A DNA stretch of 64,000 nucleotides from Oxyruncus cristatus (taxonomy: Eukaryota > Chordata > Aves > Passeriformes > Cotingidae): NCBI GenBank assembly GCA_013399855.1, contig VXAY01004092.1:62001-126000 (forward strand), written 5' to 3'. The translations under genes and the position numbers were made by a program. Shown in pieces: positions 25,901 to 38,700 of this stretch. Each line of letters opens with the position of its first letter. Positions within the stretch are counted from its first letter, which is position 1. A model generated the notes under the pieces. It ran no database searches. It saw nothing but the letters and a program-made list of their open reading frames with translations, and had not been told where the DNA came from.

Positions 25901-26921
25901 TTTTAACAGAATAATATTCATTCCATTTCTCTGGGAATATAATTTATATTAGACAGTAAGCACCCAATGGCAAGGAAGGAATACACACCACTTTTTCTTG
26001 CTAATAAGGAAAAAAACCCTCAGAAAAGATTTTAATGTTCCAGAAAAAAATACTGTTATGCACTTAAGTTTCCAATGAGCTATCAAATAATTTTGGAAAG
26101 TTCTGTTTTCCTGAAAAAGAGGGATAATTTTGTGAACAATTAAAAGCATAATCATATGTGACAGTTGCAATGTAATTTAATCCCTAGACGGGGAAGAATT
26201 GACATTTAAAGTAGTATTAAGTCAAAACTGTTCATGCCATCCATTTCTGTACAAAGCATATTGACTTCTCTGTCTGAACCAGTAATCCCAGCACTAGGAG
26301 ATTTCGATGGTAAGCCATGTAGCAATTTGCTGCTGAGAAGTTCTTAATCCACAGCCTTGCATGATGCCTAAGGCTGTGTAGTTTGGGCAGAAGACAACAC
26401 AGATTTGCCAGGATGGATAATTGCACACATGTCTTGCAATGGATACAGTATGCAGCTGACACTTCCACCACTGGTCTCTGTATGAGCATTTCTGAAATCA
26501 TTTACTATTTTTATCTGTGATGTAGCCATAAAGCTTTTCTTTTTTTCTTTCTTTCTCTCCTTTTTAAAAACCAACGCAACACAACATCTTTTCCATTAGC
26601 TGGCACTTCACAAAACGGAAACCTCAGAGAGATTTAAGAAAATTCCATTTTTCACTGGAAAAAGATAGGTCATACATTCAGGTCCAGAATGTAAGCAAAG
26701 AGGCATAAACACAGCAAACAGTGGTAAAAGTATTATAGATAGTAGTTGCATGCAATGCAGCAAGCACCTTGCTTTTATAAGGAAGATTTAACGCACACTT
26801 TGCTTAACAAAGTGACTTTGTTTGACCCGTCAATTCTCCATTACTGTCTTAACACTAATATACAAAATTATTATATACAAAAAAACCACCAAAAACCAAC
26901 AGTGAAGTCAGATTTGGCTCG

Positions 26922-27003
26922 ACAGGGCCCTGGGTAACATTGCTTTCAGCAGGAGGTTGGACCAGATGATCTCCTGAGGTCCTTTCCTTCTGTGATCCTC
27001 TGT
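26922..27003 (+). mobile_element. CR1 LINE 3' end
   Basis: The fragment shows GGGCCCTGGGTAACATTGC, GGAGGTTGGACCAGATGATC and TCCTGAGGTCCTTTCCTTC, then TGTGATCCTCTGTG. This is the terminal part of an older CR1 copy. The final octamers are imperfect. Confidence 0.85.
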
Positions 27004-27206
27004 GCACACTTCTCTTTCCCCTGGCTGACAAGAGTGTGAGATGAGTCAAATGTGTGACAGTGAAAAGCAAGGTGTGGTTCAAAGGATGCTGCAGTATTTC
27101 TGCCTCAGAAAGAAGGCTCCACTAACCGCAATATTTGGATAAAAATAAAAACCAACTGAATAGTATTAAAAGAATTTCAAGTAAGGGGGGGGAGGGAACT
27201 AATACA

Positions 27207-28720
27207 TGTTAACATACAGTAATGATAGGTTTGAACATGGTACTACCCAAGGGGTGAGCTTCTGGCACTTATTCTAAATACTCATTTTGGTTTAGTCATA
27301 TCTAGAGTCACCTGGATAGTGCACGTGAGTCGCTGCTTTGGAGGGGAAAAAAAATATCTTCACCATCAGACCTGCACGCAAGACCTGGCCTGACAACATC
27401 AAGTGCTTTCTCATAAGCTTATTATACCTGCAATTAGAGAAGGTCTGCACCTCCAGCAGATACATAAAACAACATGAGATCTCTGCATATCCCTGCTCAG
27501 AATAGGGCAACTCCTTCTGACATTCCTACACTAATGGATGATTTCTGTGTGCAGAAATAACGTAGCACATGGACGTAGAGGGACCATTTTGGAATTGCAC
27601 ATATGAGGATAAAGGGAGCACTTATTTTTCTAGCCCCGATTCATTTTATACGTAAAAAGAACGAGAATCTAAAATCAGAAATTTCGCTGTGAAACCTGAG
27701 CGACTGCCTGGAGGGTGGGAACAGGGGCAGCAGTCAGAAGGACGCACAATGAACCAAAAAGTTCAAACCTGCTGGTCTGAAAGTGCACAGAAGCACAAAC
27801 ACAGGTTGTTTCTCTTATCTTTTGCTAACAAAAACAAAACCAAACCAAACATTCCATCATTTCCTAACTATGGAAACGGTGGATGTACTCTAATTCAACA
27901 GTTTAAGCACCCTGAAGATGTGGGAGGAGGAGGGCCACCCCTCCTCGAGTGAATGCTCTGTCTCTGCTCTGAGAGGGTAAGGGTGAGCACTTAATTTCTC
28001 CTCTTCTGTCTCCCTCCCCTCTACCTAAGCTGTGAACACACCATTTGTTTTAAAAATCAATAAATTATCTGTATTTCTAGTAACAGAGGTTCTTTTTGTG
28101 GAAACACCTCAGCTCTTAAGAAAAGATGCTTGTGATGGCCACTGTAGCAACTCCCAACCAAAGATATTTCTTAAGAGTAACTTCCTGCCCACATGTTCAA
28201 GAAAAAAAAAGATCCAACTTTAAAAGAAAACAAGAGATGGGTTTTATTTACAGCATCACTGCTGAGCAGCTTTTTTGCTCTATAAAGCAACAAAGTCAGC
28301 AATGCTACCAGAACAGTCATTTGATCTGTTGAAGAAATTAAAGGCCTTAAACTAATGAAACTTTGAGACCTTGGAGAGTTTGTGACATGGTACATTAACA
28401 TGAAGTACAACCAAATTTATATGTATAGTTGTTTGCCAGAAAAGAGAGATTGGCTTTACTTATTTGGGAACACAAACTCCCCCAGTTCTAAATGGAGATC
28501 AGCATTTTAAAACATGTCAGCTTGTTGAACTGAAATGTATGCTGACTGTGCCCCAAAACTGTTGCAGTACAAAGAATTTTGATAAGACATCTGCAAGGTA
28601 GAGTAAGAATAATAATGGCTGAGTTTATAACGCTAATGGACATACAAATTTAAACAAGCAAGTAATTGTACAGTATGAGAGGGCTTCCCAGGTATACTGT
28701 AGGATAAAGAACACAGACTT
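27207..28720. repeat. Block A, first copy (1514 bp)
   Basis: It starts TGTTAACATACAG and ends ACACAGACTT, and is continuous with flanking sequence on both sides. A near-identical copy lies at 29298-30805. The differences I saw are a few SNPs (for example T/C in CAGA(T/C)ACATAAA), a 5-bp indel in an AAAAC/AACC-rich run and one A in a homopolymer. That level fits two alleles. Confidence 0.9.
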
Positions 28721-29297
28721 TTTTTGGAAAATAGGTATCTACATGAATTAAGATATGAAATATAACCTATGTGGGACAGTGCTTTGAGCTAAGTTTTACC
28801 CCTAATGGTACACTGAGGTCAGTGATCCTGACTGGAGATGTTGAAAAGCCAAGTAATAGGGCAGGGACAAGTAGCTGTCAGCAGCTTTTACTTGCAAGCA
28901 TGCATATTTGATCTTGGCACTAAACAGTCTTAACTCACCTCTTATTTGGGATCTGCAGCACAAACGTAACATTCCCCACTAACACCTTTTACGTGACTCA
29001 AGATAAAAACCTGAAAAAGGAACAGGTGTCCAGCTATCCCTAACAGACAACAGGTATTTCTTCTACACTGTTTTTTTAGAGACATCACATACTGTATTCT
29101 TTTTCAGTCACACCGCTTCTAGGTGTATCAATCTCTGGATGACAGGACTTAGGTTGACAAGGAGCTGAGGAAGGAAAGGTCAGCTCCGACCTACGTAGGT
29201 CAGAAATGACCAGAAAGTGCTGAGAGGTGCAGGTCCAAGTGGAAAACTACTGCTGCAGAAGTTCTGCCTCTTGTGCAATTGGTGCAGAATAGAAAAN

Positions 29298-30805
29298 TGT
29301 TAACATACAGTAATGATAGGTTTGAACATGGTACTACCCAAGGGGTGAGCTTCTGGCACTTATTCTAAATACTCATTTTGGTTTAGTCATATCTAGAGTC
29401 ACCTGGATAGTGCACGTGAGTCGCTGCTTTGGAGGGGAAAAAAAATATCTTCACCATCAGACCTGCACGCAAGACCTGGCCTGACAACATCAAGTGCTTT
29501 CTCATAAGCTTATTATACCTGCAATTAGAGAAGGTCTGCACCTCCAGCAGACACATAAAACAACATGAGATCTCTGCATATCCCTGCTCAGAATAGGGCA
29601 ACTCCTTCTGACATTCCTACACTAATGGATGATTTCTGTGTGCAGAAATAACGTAGCACATGGACGTAGAGGGACCATTTTGGAATTGCACATATGAGGA
29701 TAAAGGGAGCACTTATTTTTCTAGCCCCGATTCATTTTATACGTAAAAAGAACGAGAATCTAAAATCAGAAATTTCGCTGTGAAACCTGAGCGACTGCCT
29801 GGAGGGTGGGAACAGGGGCAGCAGTCAGAAGGACGCACAATGAACCAAAAAGTTCAAACCTGCTGGTCTGAAAGTGCACAGAAGCACAAACACAGGTTGT
29901 TTCTCTTATCTTTTGCTAACAAAAACCAAACCAAACATTCCATCATTTCCTAACTATGGAAACGGTGGATGTACTCTAATTCAACAGTTTAAGCACCCTG
30001 AAGATGTGGGAGGAGGAGGGCCACCCCTCCTCGAGTGAATGCTCTGTCTCTGCTCTGAGAGGGTAAGGGTGAGCACTTAATTTCTCCTCTTCTGTCTCCC
30101 TCCCCTCTACCTAAGCTGTGAACACACCATTTGTTTTAAAAATCAATAAATTATCTGTATTTCTAGTAACAGAGGTTCTTTTTGTGGAAACACCTCAGCT
30201 CTTAAGAAAAGATGCTTGTGATGGCCACTGTAGCAACTCCCAACCAAAGATATTTCTTAAGAGTAACTTCCTGCCCACATGTTCAAGAAAAAAAAGATCC
30301 AACTTTAAAAGAAAACAAGAGATGGGTTTTATTTACAGCATCACTGCTGAGCAGCTTTTTTGCTCTATAAAGCAACAAAGTCAGCAATGCTACCAGAACA
30401 GTCATTTGATCTGTTGAAGAAATTAAAGGCCTTAAACTAATGAAACTTTGAGACCTTGGAGAGTTTGTGACATGGTACATTAACGTGAAGTACAACCAAA
30501 TTTATATGTATAGTTGTTTGCCAGAAAAGAGAGATTGGCTTTACTTATTTGGGAACACAAACTCCCCCAGTTCTAAATGGAGATCAGCATTTTAAAACAT
30601 GTCAGCTTGTTGAACTGAAATGTATGCTGACTGTGCCCCAAAACTGTTGCAGTACAAAGAATTTTGATAAGACATCTGCAAGGTAGAGTAAGAATAATAA
30701 TGGCTGAGTTTATAACGCTAATGGACATACAAATTTAAACAAGCAAGTAATTGTACAGTATGAGAGGGCTTCCCAGGTATACTGTAGGATAAAGAACACA
30801 GACTT
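29298..30805. repeat. Block A', second copy (1508 bp), N-joined
   Basis: Near-identical to 27207-28720 and preceded by a single N at 29297. At its right end the sequence switches at GACTT directly to a copy of 32817-33153, instead of continuing TTTTTGGAAAATAGG as block A does. Confidence 0.9.
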
Positions 30806-31138
30806 ACAGCTGTTCACTTGTTTATCCTCCAATAAAAACCAAAGAATTTGGTGAAACTTGTGACTCGGTGAATTCCTTTCCACTGTTCTCGGTGTGTTTC
30901 TGTTAGGATGACTTTATTACTGCTTCAGCTATGAGTAGTTGTTATTCATTTGAAGGCACTACTTTCCACTGTGCTTAATATCCTAAAGGGATATTACTAC
31001 CTGTTACTGCAATCCAGATGTCTCATATTCTTCCATGAGAAACAACTTCATACAGAAGGATTAATCTTTTATTATGCAGCATTCAGTATGTATTGCCTCA
31101 AAAACTGTCAGTCTGTTTCCTTTGACTTTGCTATATAT
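30802..31138. repeat. Block C' (337 bp), copy of 32817-33153
   Basis: It starts at the shared ACTT followed by ACAGCTGTTCACTTG and runs to GCTATATAT, where the 476-N gap begins. The length equals the copy at 32817-33153. The differences seen are TGAGTAGTTG versus TTAGTAGCTG. Confidence 0.9.
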
Positions 31139-31614
31139 NNNNNNNNNNNNNNNNNNNNNNNNNNNNNNNNNNNNNNNNNNNNNNNNNNNNNNNNNNNNNN
31201 NNNNNNNNNNNNNNNNNNNNNNNNNNNNNNNNNNNNNNNNNNNNNNNNNNNNNNNNNNNNNNNNNNNNNNNNNNNNNNNNNNNNNNNNNNNNNNNNNNNN
31301 NNNNNNNNNNNNNNNNNNNNNNNNNNNNNNNNNNNNNNNNNNNNNNNNNNNNNNNNNNNNNNNNNNNNNNNNNNNNNNNNNNNNNNNNNNNNNNNNNNNN
31401 NNNNNNNNNNNNNNNNNNNNNNNNNNNNNNNNNNNNNNNNNNNNNNNNNNNNNNNNNNNNNNNNNNNNNNNNNNNNNNNNNNNNNNNNNNNNNNNNNNNN
31501 NNNNNNNNNNNNNNNNNNNNNNNNNNNNNNNNNNNNNNNNNNNNNNNNNNNNNNNNNNNNNNNNNNNNNNNNNNNNNNNNNNNNNNNNNNNNNNNNNNNN
31601 NNNNNNNNNNNNNN
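31139..31614. other. Assembly gap (476 N)
   Basis: This is a run of N between block C' and a pure A-tract. Any open frame spanning it is meaningless. Confidence 0.99.

Positions 31615-31659
<45 letters not shown>
31615..31659 (+). repeat. A45 homopolymer at gap edge
   Basis: Forty-five uninterrupted As directly follow the gap, then CAAAAGGG. It may be the true cause of the assembly break or a product of gap filling. The real length is uncertain. Confidence 0.9.
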
Positions 31660-31660
<1 letters not shown>

Positions 31661-32816
31661 AAAAGGGTAATTATCAAACTTCCCAACATATATTCACCAA
31701 GGCTGTATGAACTGTTACTTGTCTTTCTCTCCCATAAGGTCTCAGGGCTTTCTTGGAAAGACAAACAATTAAAAGACTGCAGTAAATGTCTCTTTCCCCT
31801 CAAGTGCTTCCCTGCTTTGCTTTGTTTTCCTTAACTTTTAAATAGAGATTCAATTCATGGCTGCTGTTGCCTGCATCTGACAGGATCTAACTCCTTTGTA
31901 CTACAGTAGTGAAAACAGGCAGAAAACCCTGCATGTGTAGGATAATTCTGTCATTAATAAAAGCCAAGGTAGAATTTAAACTAGACACTCCTCAACTGGC
32001 TGAAGGGCTTTCACCACTTGCTGTCTCCCTTTCCAAGAGGCCCATGTTCTGAAAATTCCTGTGGTTCTGCTGGGTGTAAGAGAATGGAGTTTGCTGCAAT
32101 GCCTCTTACTGAGAGAAATTCAAGTGTATCAAAGAGCTCACAACCCCTAGTTTAAAGTAGAATGAAAAACCACAAAGAATTTGCAACAAACAAAAGAAGA
32201 TAAAGGGACACCCGCCCCCTCCCCCCCGAGTATTCTCAGGAAGCCAAAACATTTTAAAAGGCATTACACTGCAGACACCTGAACATGCAGCTAAACTGAG
32301 TTTGACTTTTCAAAGGAGATGAAAAACTACAGTAGAAGACTATTAGCTAAAGAAATAGAAATACAGGGAATGGACTGGGGATGTAGAGAAGATCTAGTTG
32401 AAATAACAGTATCTAGGCAAGGCAGAAAAGAAAAAATTAATGCTTTGCCTCAGTTTTCAGGGAGGTGGAGGATCATGCACAAATGGTGCAGAGAACAGCT
32501 GTGCAATGGAAATCAAGGCCCAATGTGCAAAACAAACTCAGAAAACATGACACCATAAACTCCTGAGGGGACCTACAGTCTCCACGCCAGCATTCTGAAA
32601 GAAACAGCACATGGAATACACATTCAGTAGATAGGATTTTTAAGAAATGCATCAAAATGACGCACTGTTTCAGACAAGAACTGGAGTCTCAACATACATT
32701 TTCCACCTCTCACAAAAATACGGAACATGGGTTCCTCATTCACCGCCTCCATGAACGTAAGTGCAGTAAAAGCATTTTGCAGAGAGTATATGAACCCTCT
32801 TCTTTGTCTCTGAAAA

Positions 32817-33153
32817 ACTTACAGCTGTTCACTTGTTTATCCTCCAATAAAAACCAAAGAATTTGGTGAAACTTGTGACTCGGTGAATTCCTTTCCACTG
32901 TTCTCGGTGTGTTTCTGTTAGGATGACTTTATTACTGCTTCAGCTATTAGTAGCTGTTATTCATTTGAAGGCACTACTTTCCACTGTGCTTAATATCCTA
33001 AAGGGATATTACTACCTGTTACTGCAATCCAGATGTCTCATATTCTTCCATGAGAAACAACTTCATACAGAAGGATTAATCTTTTATTATGCAGCATTCA
33101 GTATGTATTGCCTCAAAAACTGTCAGTCTGTTTCCTTTGACTTTGCTATATAT
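32817..33153. repeat. Block C (337 bp), copy continuous with right flank
   Basis: ACTTACAGCTGTTCACTTG through GCTATATAT, then continuing TTCACATAGCAC without interruption. The open frame overlapping it (32923-33162) has no recognisable domain and is not called as a gene. Confidence 0.9.
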
Positions 33154-34206
33154 TTCACATAGCACAGTTCTTATCTTTAATCATACCATCTACCTTAATC
33201 TATGTCCATAACATCAATATCCTGACTAAAATGCTGTCCAGAGGGAGTCCAAATGTTCCTGTGCAAAATCCAGCTCACAAAGTCTCTATAATCTAACAAA
33301 AATCAGATGTCTAAGGAGTCAAAAGTGGATATGCCCTGGTTCACCTATCTGGTGATGTCAAATCAACAGCTACCCTTGGATTAAGTAATCTTTGCGAGTG
33401 AAACAATGAAAACATCTTAAGGGAAGCATCCTGCAGTTCCAGAGGCATTCCTATTACAGCTTAGCAGTACAACACACCCTCTACTATTTAGCTGCTCTCA
33501 AGTGTTACTCACATTATACCTGCAGGACTGGAGTGAATGTTTTATGTGTCTGTGGTTAAGCTTGGACCTAGAAATGCATAGCTGATAATCTGCATTAACA
33601 CCAGTATTGGGCAGCATTTTACAGGTAGGAACTCTATTTTTAAAAACATTCTTTCTGCGTAATTACATGCTTGAAATGCTTCCTGAGGAACCCATCTAGA
33701 GAGTTTCTGCTTTTACTCTGATGTCAAAAAATTGCCCCCCTGTGAATGAGTGGTCTTGTTCATTTACATTTCTCAATTATACTTTGATCAACAATTTCTT
33801 ACCCTGATTCAGCCTTGCAATGCCCTGTAATCAGCGACCTGTTGTTCTTTGGCACCATCAGCAAGCCCCTGTAAGTTGGCCACAGAACACTTCTACTTCC
33901 TCACCTTGGCTGCTGTGCACACAGAGTATGTCTGAATAAGCATCCAATTTATTAAAGCTTCTTACAGGCACTGAAAGCAAACTGGTATTGTCTGGGATGT
34001 ATCTAATTAGGAATGCAAATACATCCTGACTCAGAAAATGAATGCCAGGGCTTCCTCCACGCTCTCTCCGTGCTGGCAGTCAGTGTCTTTAAGGGGTGGT
34101 GGAGGAACTGACTAACATCTCACCAAACCTCAAAAAAACGCTCTCCTGACCATGCCTGAATAATGGTATTCATGAAGCAGAAAGCTGCACATGTCCCTTT
34201 TAATGT

Positions 34207-34235
34207 TTTTTTTTTTTTCTTTTTTTTTTTTTTTT
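34207..34235 (+). repeat. T-tract
   Basis: Two long T runs separated by one C. On the minus strand this is an A-tract, but no retroelement body could be recognised next to it. Confidence 0.9.
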
Positions 34236-34682
34236 GATCTCCTGAGCTTTTGTCAGGACTCACAAAGCAGAAGTGCAGGATGGCTGGAGGTCAAGCCCAA
34301 GAAGACTGGACGCACAGAAGATTCAGATCTCACTGAGGAGCAGACAGAAGCAACTTTGTAACCTTAAAAAAAACCAAACCAGGAGTCCCTGATTCCCTAA
34401 GGGAAGGTGGGATGATCAATGCAGGCATTAAATGAAGTTTAACTATGTAGAAAAAAAACTCGACATCCTAATCAAACCTCTTAGCCCATGTTCACTGATA
34501 CAGGAAGTAATCAGCAATCACTTTGGTTTGTTTGGCCATGCAAATCCAGCTCACATAAACTGTTATTAGTATGGGCAAGATGTTGGATGTTTCAGGATCA
34601 TTCTTCAGTACATAAACAATTTCTTAATTGAAAACCGCAATACACAATATGTTAAGACTAATATTTTTCACATGAGAACCCC

Positions 34683-34885
34683 ACCTCCCCCTCAGCCTTT
34701 TCTCACAGGAGAGGTGCTCCATCCCTCAGATCATTTTTGTGGCCCTCCCCTGGACTCGCTCCAACAGGTCCATGTCTCTCCTGTGCTGAGGACCCCAGAG
34801 CTGGATGCAGCACTGGAGTAGAGGGGAGCACTCTCTACTGGAGTAGAGGGGCAGGCCCACCTCCCATGACCCGCTGGTCATGCCA
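34683..34885 (-). mobile_element. Antisense CR1 LINE fragment with ORF2 C-terminal remnant
   Basis: The minus strand translates as LLQCCIQLWGPQHRRD and then MDLLERVQGRATKMI, the very characteristic CR1 ORF2 C-terminal stretch (QHKKDMDLLERVQRRATKMI in intact copies). Preceding it is a CR1-like region carrying GTAGAGGGGCAGG twice, a local duplication. It is not an active gene: the frame closes at once on both sides. Confidence 0.88.
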
Positions 34886-35637
34886 GCCTGGAATGTTTTT
34901 GTATTTAAAGGAAAAGGAATAAGTAATAACTTTGTTCTCAATTGAAAAGTCAAGGCAGAAGACAAACTTCCTCTGAAAAATCTCTATACATTTTTATTAA
35001 CGCATGATTTAATTTAAAAACAAAATTGCTGCACCTCTATATATAACAGCTCGGTTCTTTTATCACTTGAAGTGGAATTTACGAACTGAAGATATTTGGG
35101 GGAAATTCTGCACCTCACGAAATTCTGTTTCGAGTTTTAAAAATAAGCTGTTCTGAAGCAGGAAAAGCACCAGGGTAAGTGCAGTGATTGTAATTGTGTA
35201 AGACTGACAGAAATCAGGCTGTGAAGTCATGTGATGGGAAGATGAAAAAAGCTCAAGAAGGGATTATCAGAATTCACCTGAATATATTCTCAAGTTCCTA
35301 CAATCCACAGGTTAAGGCTGTTAAGGAGAACTGCAGATTTGGGTTTGTAGCTGCAAGTTGATAATTAATGAAGAGAACGAAGACCTTTATCAACCAAACA
35401 TAACAACATACTTTTAAAGAACAAAAGGCATTTTGATGCAACATTCTGATTTTGTACTCAATGCAATTCTGCACTTCTGGAGTTACAATAACATGTGTTT
35501 CATGGTAATCCAAATTTCCCAGATCAGTTCCACCTGGATATGGAGTTTAGGGGCACTGATCACACACACAGTTTTAAATCCCTGATGGCCTGAACCATCT
35601 CAGAAGTGAATATTAAAAGAACAAATGAATAACTCAC

Positions 35638-35789
35638 CCGAATCATCATGACTGAGCACCTGATGTTGTGAATCGCATCATACACCTTCTTAGAAACGTC
35701 CACAAACCGGTTATCATCGAACAGATGAACCGTGTTCTTACTTAAGCTCTCCAGTGCAATATTTACTTGACTAATAAACTCTGGAATCA
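35638..35789 (-). CDS. CTNNA3: CTNNA3 internal coding exon, M-III domain second half
   Basis: This exon completes the alpha-catenin M-III bundle. After the split Val codon it reads IPEFISQVNIALESLSKN, TVHLFDDNRFVDVSKKVYD and AIHNIRCSVMMIR, 50 codons in all. The family pattern is clear: F-x-x-Q-V, then D-x-N-x-F-(I/V)-D, V-Y-D-x-I and a closing M-I-R, matching alpha-E residues of about 584-633 without a gap. The acceptor is a 14-T tract followed by CAATAG. The donor is CGG|GTGAGT, phase 0. Sequence between the motifs differs substantially from alpha-E and alpha-N, as expected of the more divergent alpha-T paralogue. The M region holds the autoinhibited vinculin-binding part of the protein, and for alpha-T it is reported to contact plakophilin-2 (from memory of the literature). 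Confidence 0.95.
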
Positions 35790-38700
35790 CTATTGAAAAA
35801 AAAAAAAAAGAACAACAACAAAACCAAATTTCAGTGAGCATGAAAAAGATAGAACATACAATTTTTTTTCTTACTGGCCAATCACCTCACGTTGATTAAA
35901 ACTTTATTTTTAAAGAGCATTATAGTAATAGCACCATTACTTTAAAGTGGAAAGCCATTTGTAATGTTTTATCACAGCGATAAAATGTGCTCCGTGGTGA
36001 ACACATAAGCCCTGTATGATTATACAGTACTACAAGGAAGAAAGAAGTTTTAAAATGGGAGCTGGGGAAGCAGTTGTAAAAATTTGTTGGTGATTTCAAC
36101 AGTAATTTTATCCAAAGAATCAGGATAAATAACTCAGCTTCAAGTTGGAACTTCTACTGGTTCAGAATCTGCTTTCAGTCTTACTGGAGACATAACCACC
36201 AAAAGATTGATGCTTATTCTTCAAATTAAGAAGTCCCACAATTGTAACCTGAACTTACCAAGGCAGTTTACCTTGTTTGATTGAATCAAACAAACAGCTT
36301 ATTTTGAGCCAGTCTGATATTAACCTGTGCTTTACCCAGAATGTCCTGGGAATTTCCTTCTGATGCTCCATGGCCTTGTTCTGCATAGTGACCTGGTACA
36401 ACTGTACCGCCCTTGGTCCTTCACATCAATTTGAAGTAAAGAAAAGCCAACAGAAGAGAGTGCAAAAAGAATGCAGATGGAATATCCATCACACGCAGAA
36501 GGACCTCAAACAAGCACAGACCAAATTCATTTGCAGCAACTTATTTTCTGTCACTTGGAGTCTGAGGACAGAGAAGAAATCAAAAGCAAAAGGATCAAAC
36601 TGAACATCTGTAATATTCAATATGAATAACTGAGGTACCTTGTGGTACTAAAGCTTTTTTCCAGGCAAGTGTTGGTTTCAAATACAAGTGTAATATGTGT
36701 TCCATCCCTTATTCCACAATTACACACTGTGTAATTCGCAAATTCATGCCACATGAAAGCAACACTACTAATACCACAACTGTGCCATGTTTCAGGCAAA
36801 TTCTGAAGTACATAATAAATTTGCGTGCAGATAAAGCTTCAGCTGACGACAAATGGATTTCTAAATTAGAAAACCCAGCAACATATACTTTAGGTACTAG
36901 GAAAGACGCCCCAATAATGCTTCAATCCCTAATTCTAATGGAGAAACCCACATAACCCTTGGAAACACTTAAATTCATTTTTAATTTACAGTTAGCTCAC
37001 TCCCTTTGGTCCAAGCTGTTTGCCTCTGGAGTGCAGAACAGATACCTGACGTGCCAGTTCTCGGAAATAACAAACCTCAGTTAACTCAGTGGTAGTGGGA
37101 AGGTTCACTGTCTTCTGCAGAATAGGTCCCCACAAGTGTGAGACGAGTAGTTGCCATTTTATTTGAAAAACAGGGTCTTTAAAATCAATGCTTCCCTCTT
37201 CAGATTATCACTTGAATTATCCTGCCTTCCGAAAAGGTCAATGGAAAGAAGATTTCTTAAATGGGACCGAGAAAAGACACAGTACATTTTTCATTAGCAA
37301 CCAAATGAAGGAATAATGAAGGAGAGCAAGTGCCTATTTATTTCGTGCTTTTATTTTTTTTTTTTTGGGGGGGGAGAGGGGGACACAGAAACAAACACAC
37401 CATTTCAGGACTTTTTTTCTGTTAAGCAAAGATCTTGGCCACTGGACTATCAAAATCATTGCAAGCATGGCAGTTTTGAACTAAGCAGTCACCTCATACA
37501 TTTACACAAAGCTCTTCGTATCTTCATATCTGTTGTAAAAATGCCACAAAGGAGAATACGAGAAGTTCCCAGGAATTCAGGATTTCCACTGGTGCAGTCA
37601 GTTATCTATTCAGGCTGCATCCTGCACTCCATCCATATTCCATATGCTTATTAATGGCCTTTTTACAGTTCCTCCTGAGGCCAAACTCGTTATCACAGTG
37701 TATTTGTTTGTCTGAATAAATACATCACTTATGAAAAAGAATTAAATGCAAATATGTACCCTATAGCTCATGTGCTACTGGCGGAGTCAGCACTAAAACA
37801 CGGGCTGCACTTGGTCACAGAAATATCATCTCAGTGCCTTCCCTTCATTTGAGATGGTTGCTCTTCATCAAGATCACTTTTAGACAGACAATAAAAACAA
37901 GATTAAGCTGTAATTTTAAAATACATACACACCAACCTGCTAATGAAGCATAAAAATACACTTGGGCTATTATAAGGGTGTCCACCAGCTCTTATTTCTT
38001 GGTCATTTTCCCTGACAATTCTCCTAAATCCAGGACTCCTTTACTGTGATTTATCTAAGTTTTGAGTTCCCAAACAAATTACTTAAAAAAAACCCACAGC
38101 AAAACCACAAAAACAAACAAACAACAAAAAACCCTCATGTGTGAGTTCTTATCCATAGAACACTGGCATCAAAAAATACTTTATTTCATAAAACTCAAAT
38201 GTTTCAGGCATCCCTCTGAAATACTGCATTAAGTGGACTGGAATTACATGAATAATGTGCATTCTTTGCTGTACTCTGCTTTGTTTTTGTAGGAAGCCTA
38301 AATATAGTGGAGGAGAAGTGGATATAAGTGATAACAGGTAGAAGAGATTAATTTTTTCAGCCTCTCAAAAGCAAAGAAAAATTACACAAGTTGTAAATAA
38401 AACAAAAAATATAAACTGTTAGGCAATTAAGAAGTATTATTATATTTTTGTCATTTTAATATTAAAATATTTTTGAAGAAAACTTTTTTTTTTCAATTTT
38501 GTGGGGATTTGTGCCCTTTTTGTTGTTGTTATTATTGTTTTACTTGGATGTTTTATTTTTGTTCTGTTTTCTTTCTCCCTCAATGACAAACAAAGAGCAA
38601 ATTTCAATAAAAACATCTGTAATTTTGCCTTTCCTGAGGGGCAAGGTGTAGAAAGGAGGATGTCTTGGAAAATACCAACACTGTTCATAATCATAATGTT

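Larger units (their letters stand above)
11145..35637 (-). other. CTNNA3: CTNNA3 intron (about 24.5 kb)
   Basis: The intron lies between the second M-III exon and the linker exon. Recognisable content is a large CR1 fragment (18222-19219), a CR1 3' end (26922-27003), an antisense CR1 fragment (34683-34885), an 11-bp-arm hairpin (16369-16396) and a duplicated composite block around the gap at 31139-31614. The longest uninterrupted open frame (17449-17883, minus, 144 codons) has no recognisable domain and no coding support. Nothing identifiable is present in 11145-16360, 19220-26920 or 33160-34680. The length is inflated by the duplication. Confidence 0.9.

Noticed and set aside
30950..31834. 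Open frames of 200-300 codons across the gap
   Set aside because: They consist mostly of unknown residues from Ns and Lys/Phe runs from the A-tract.
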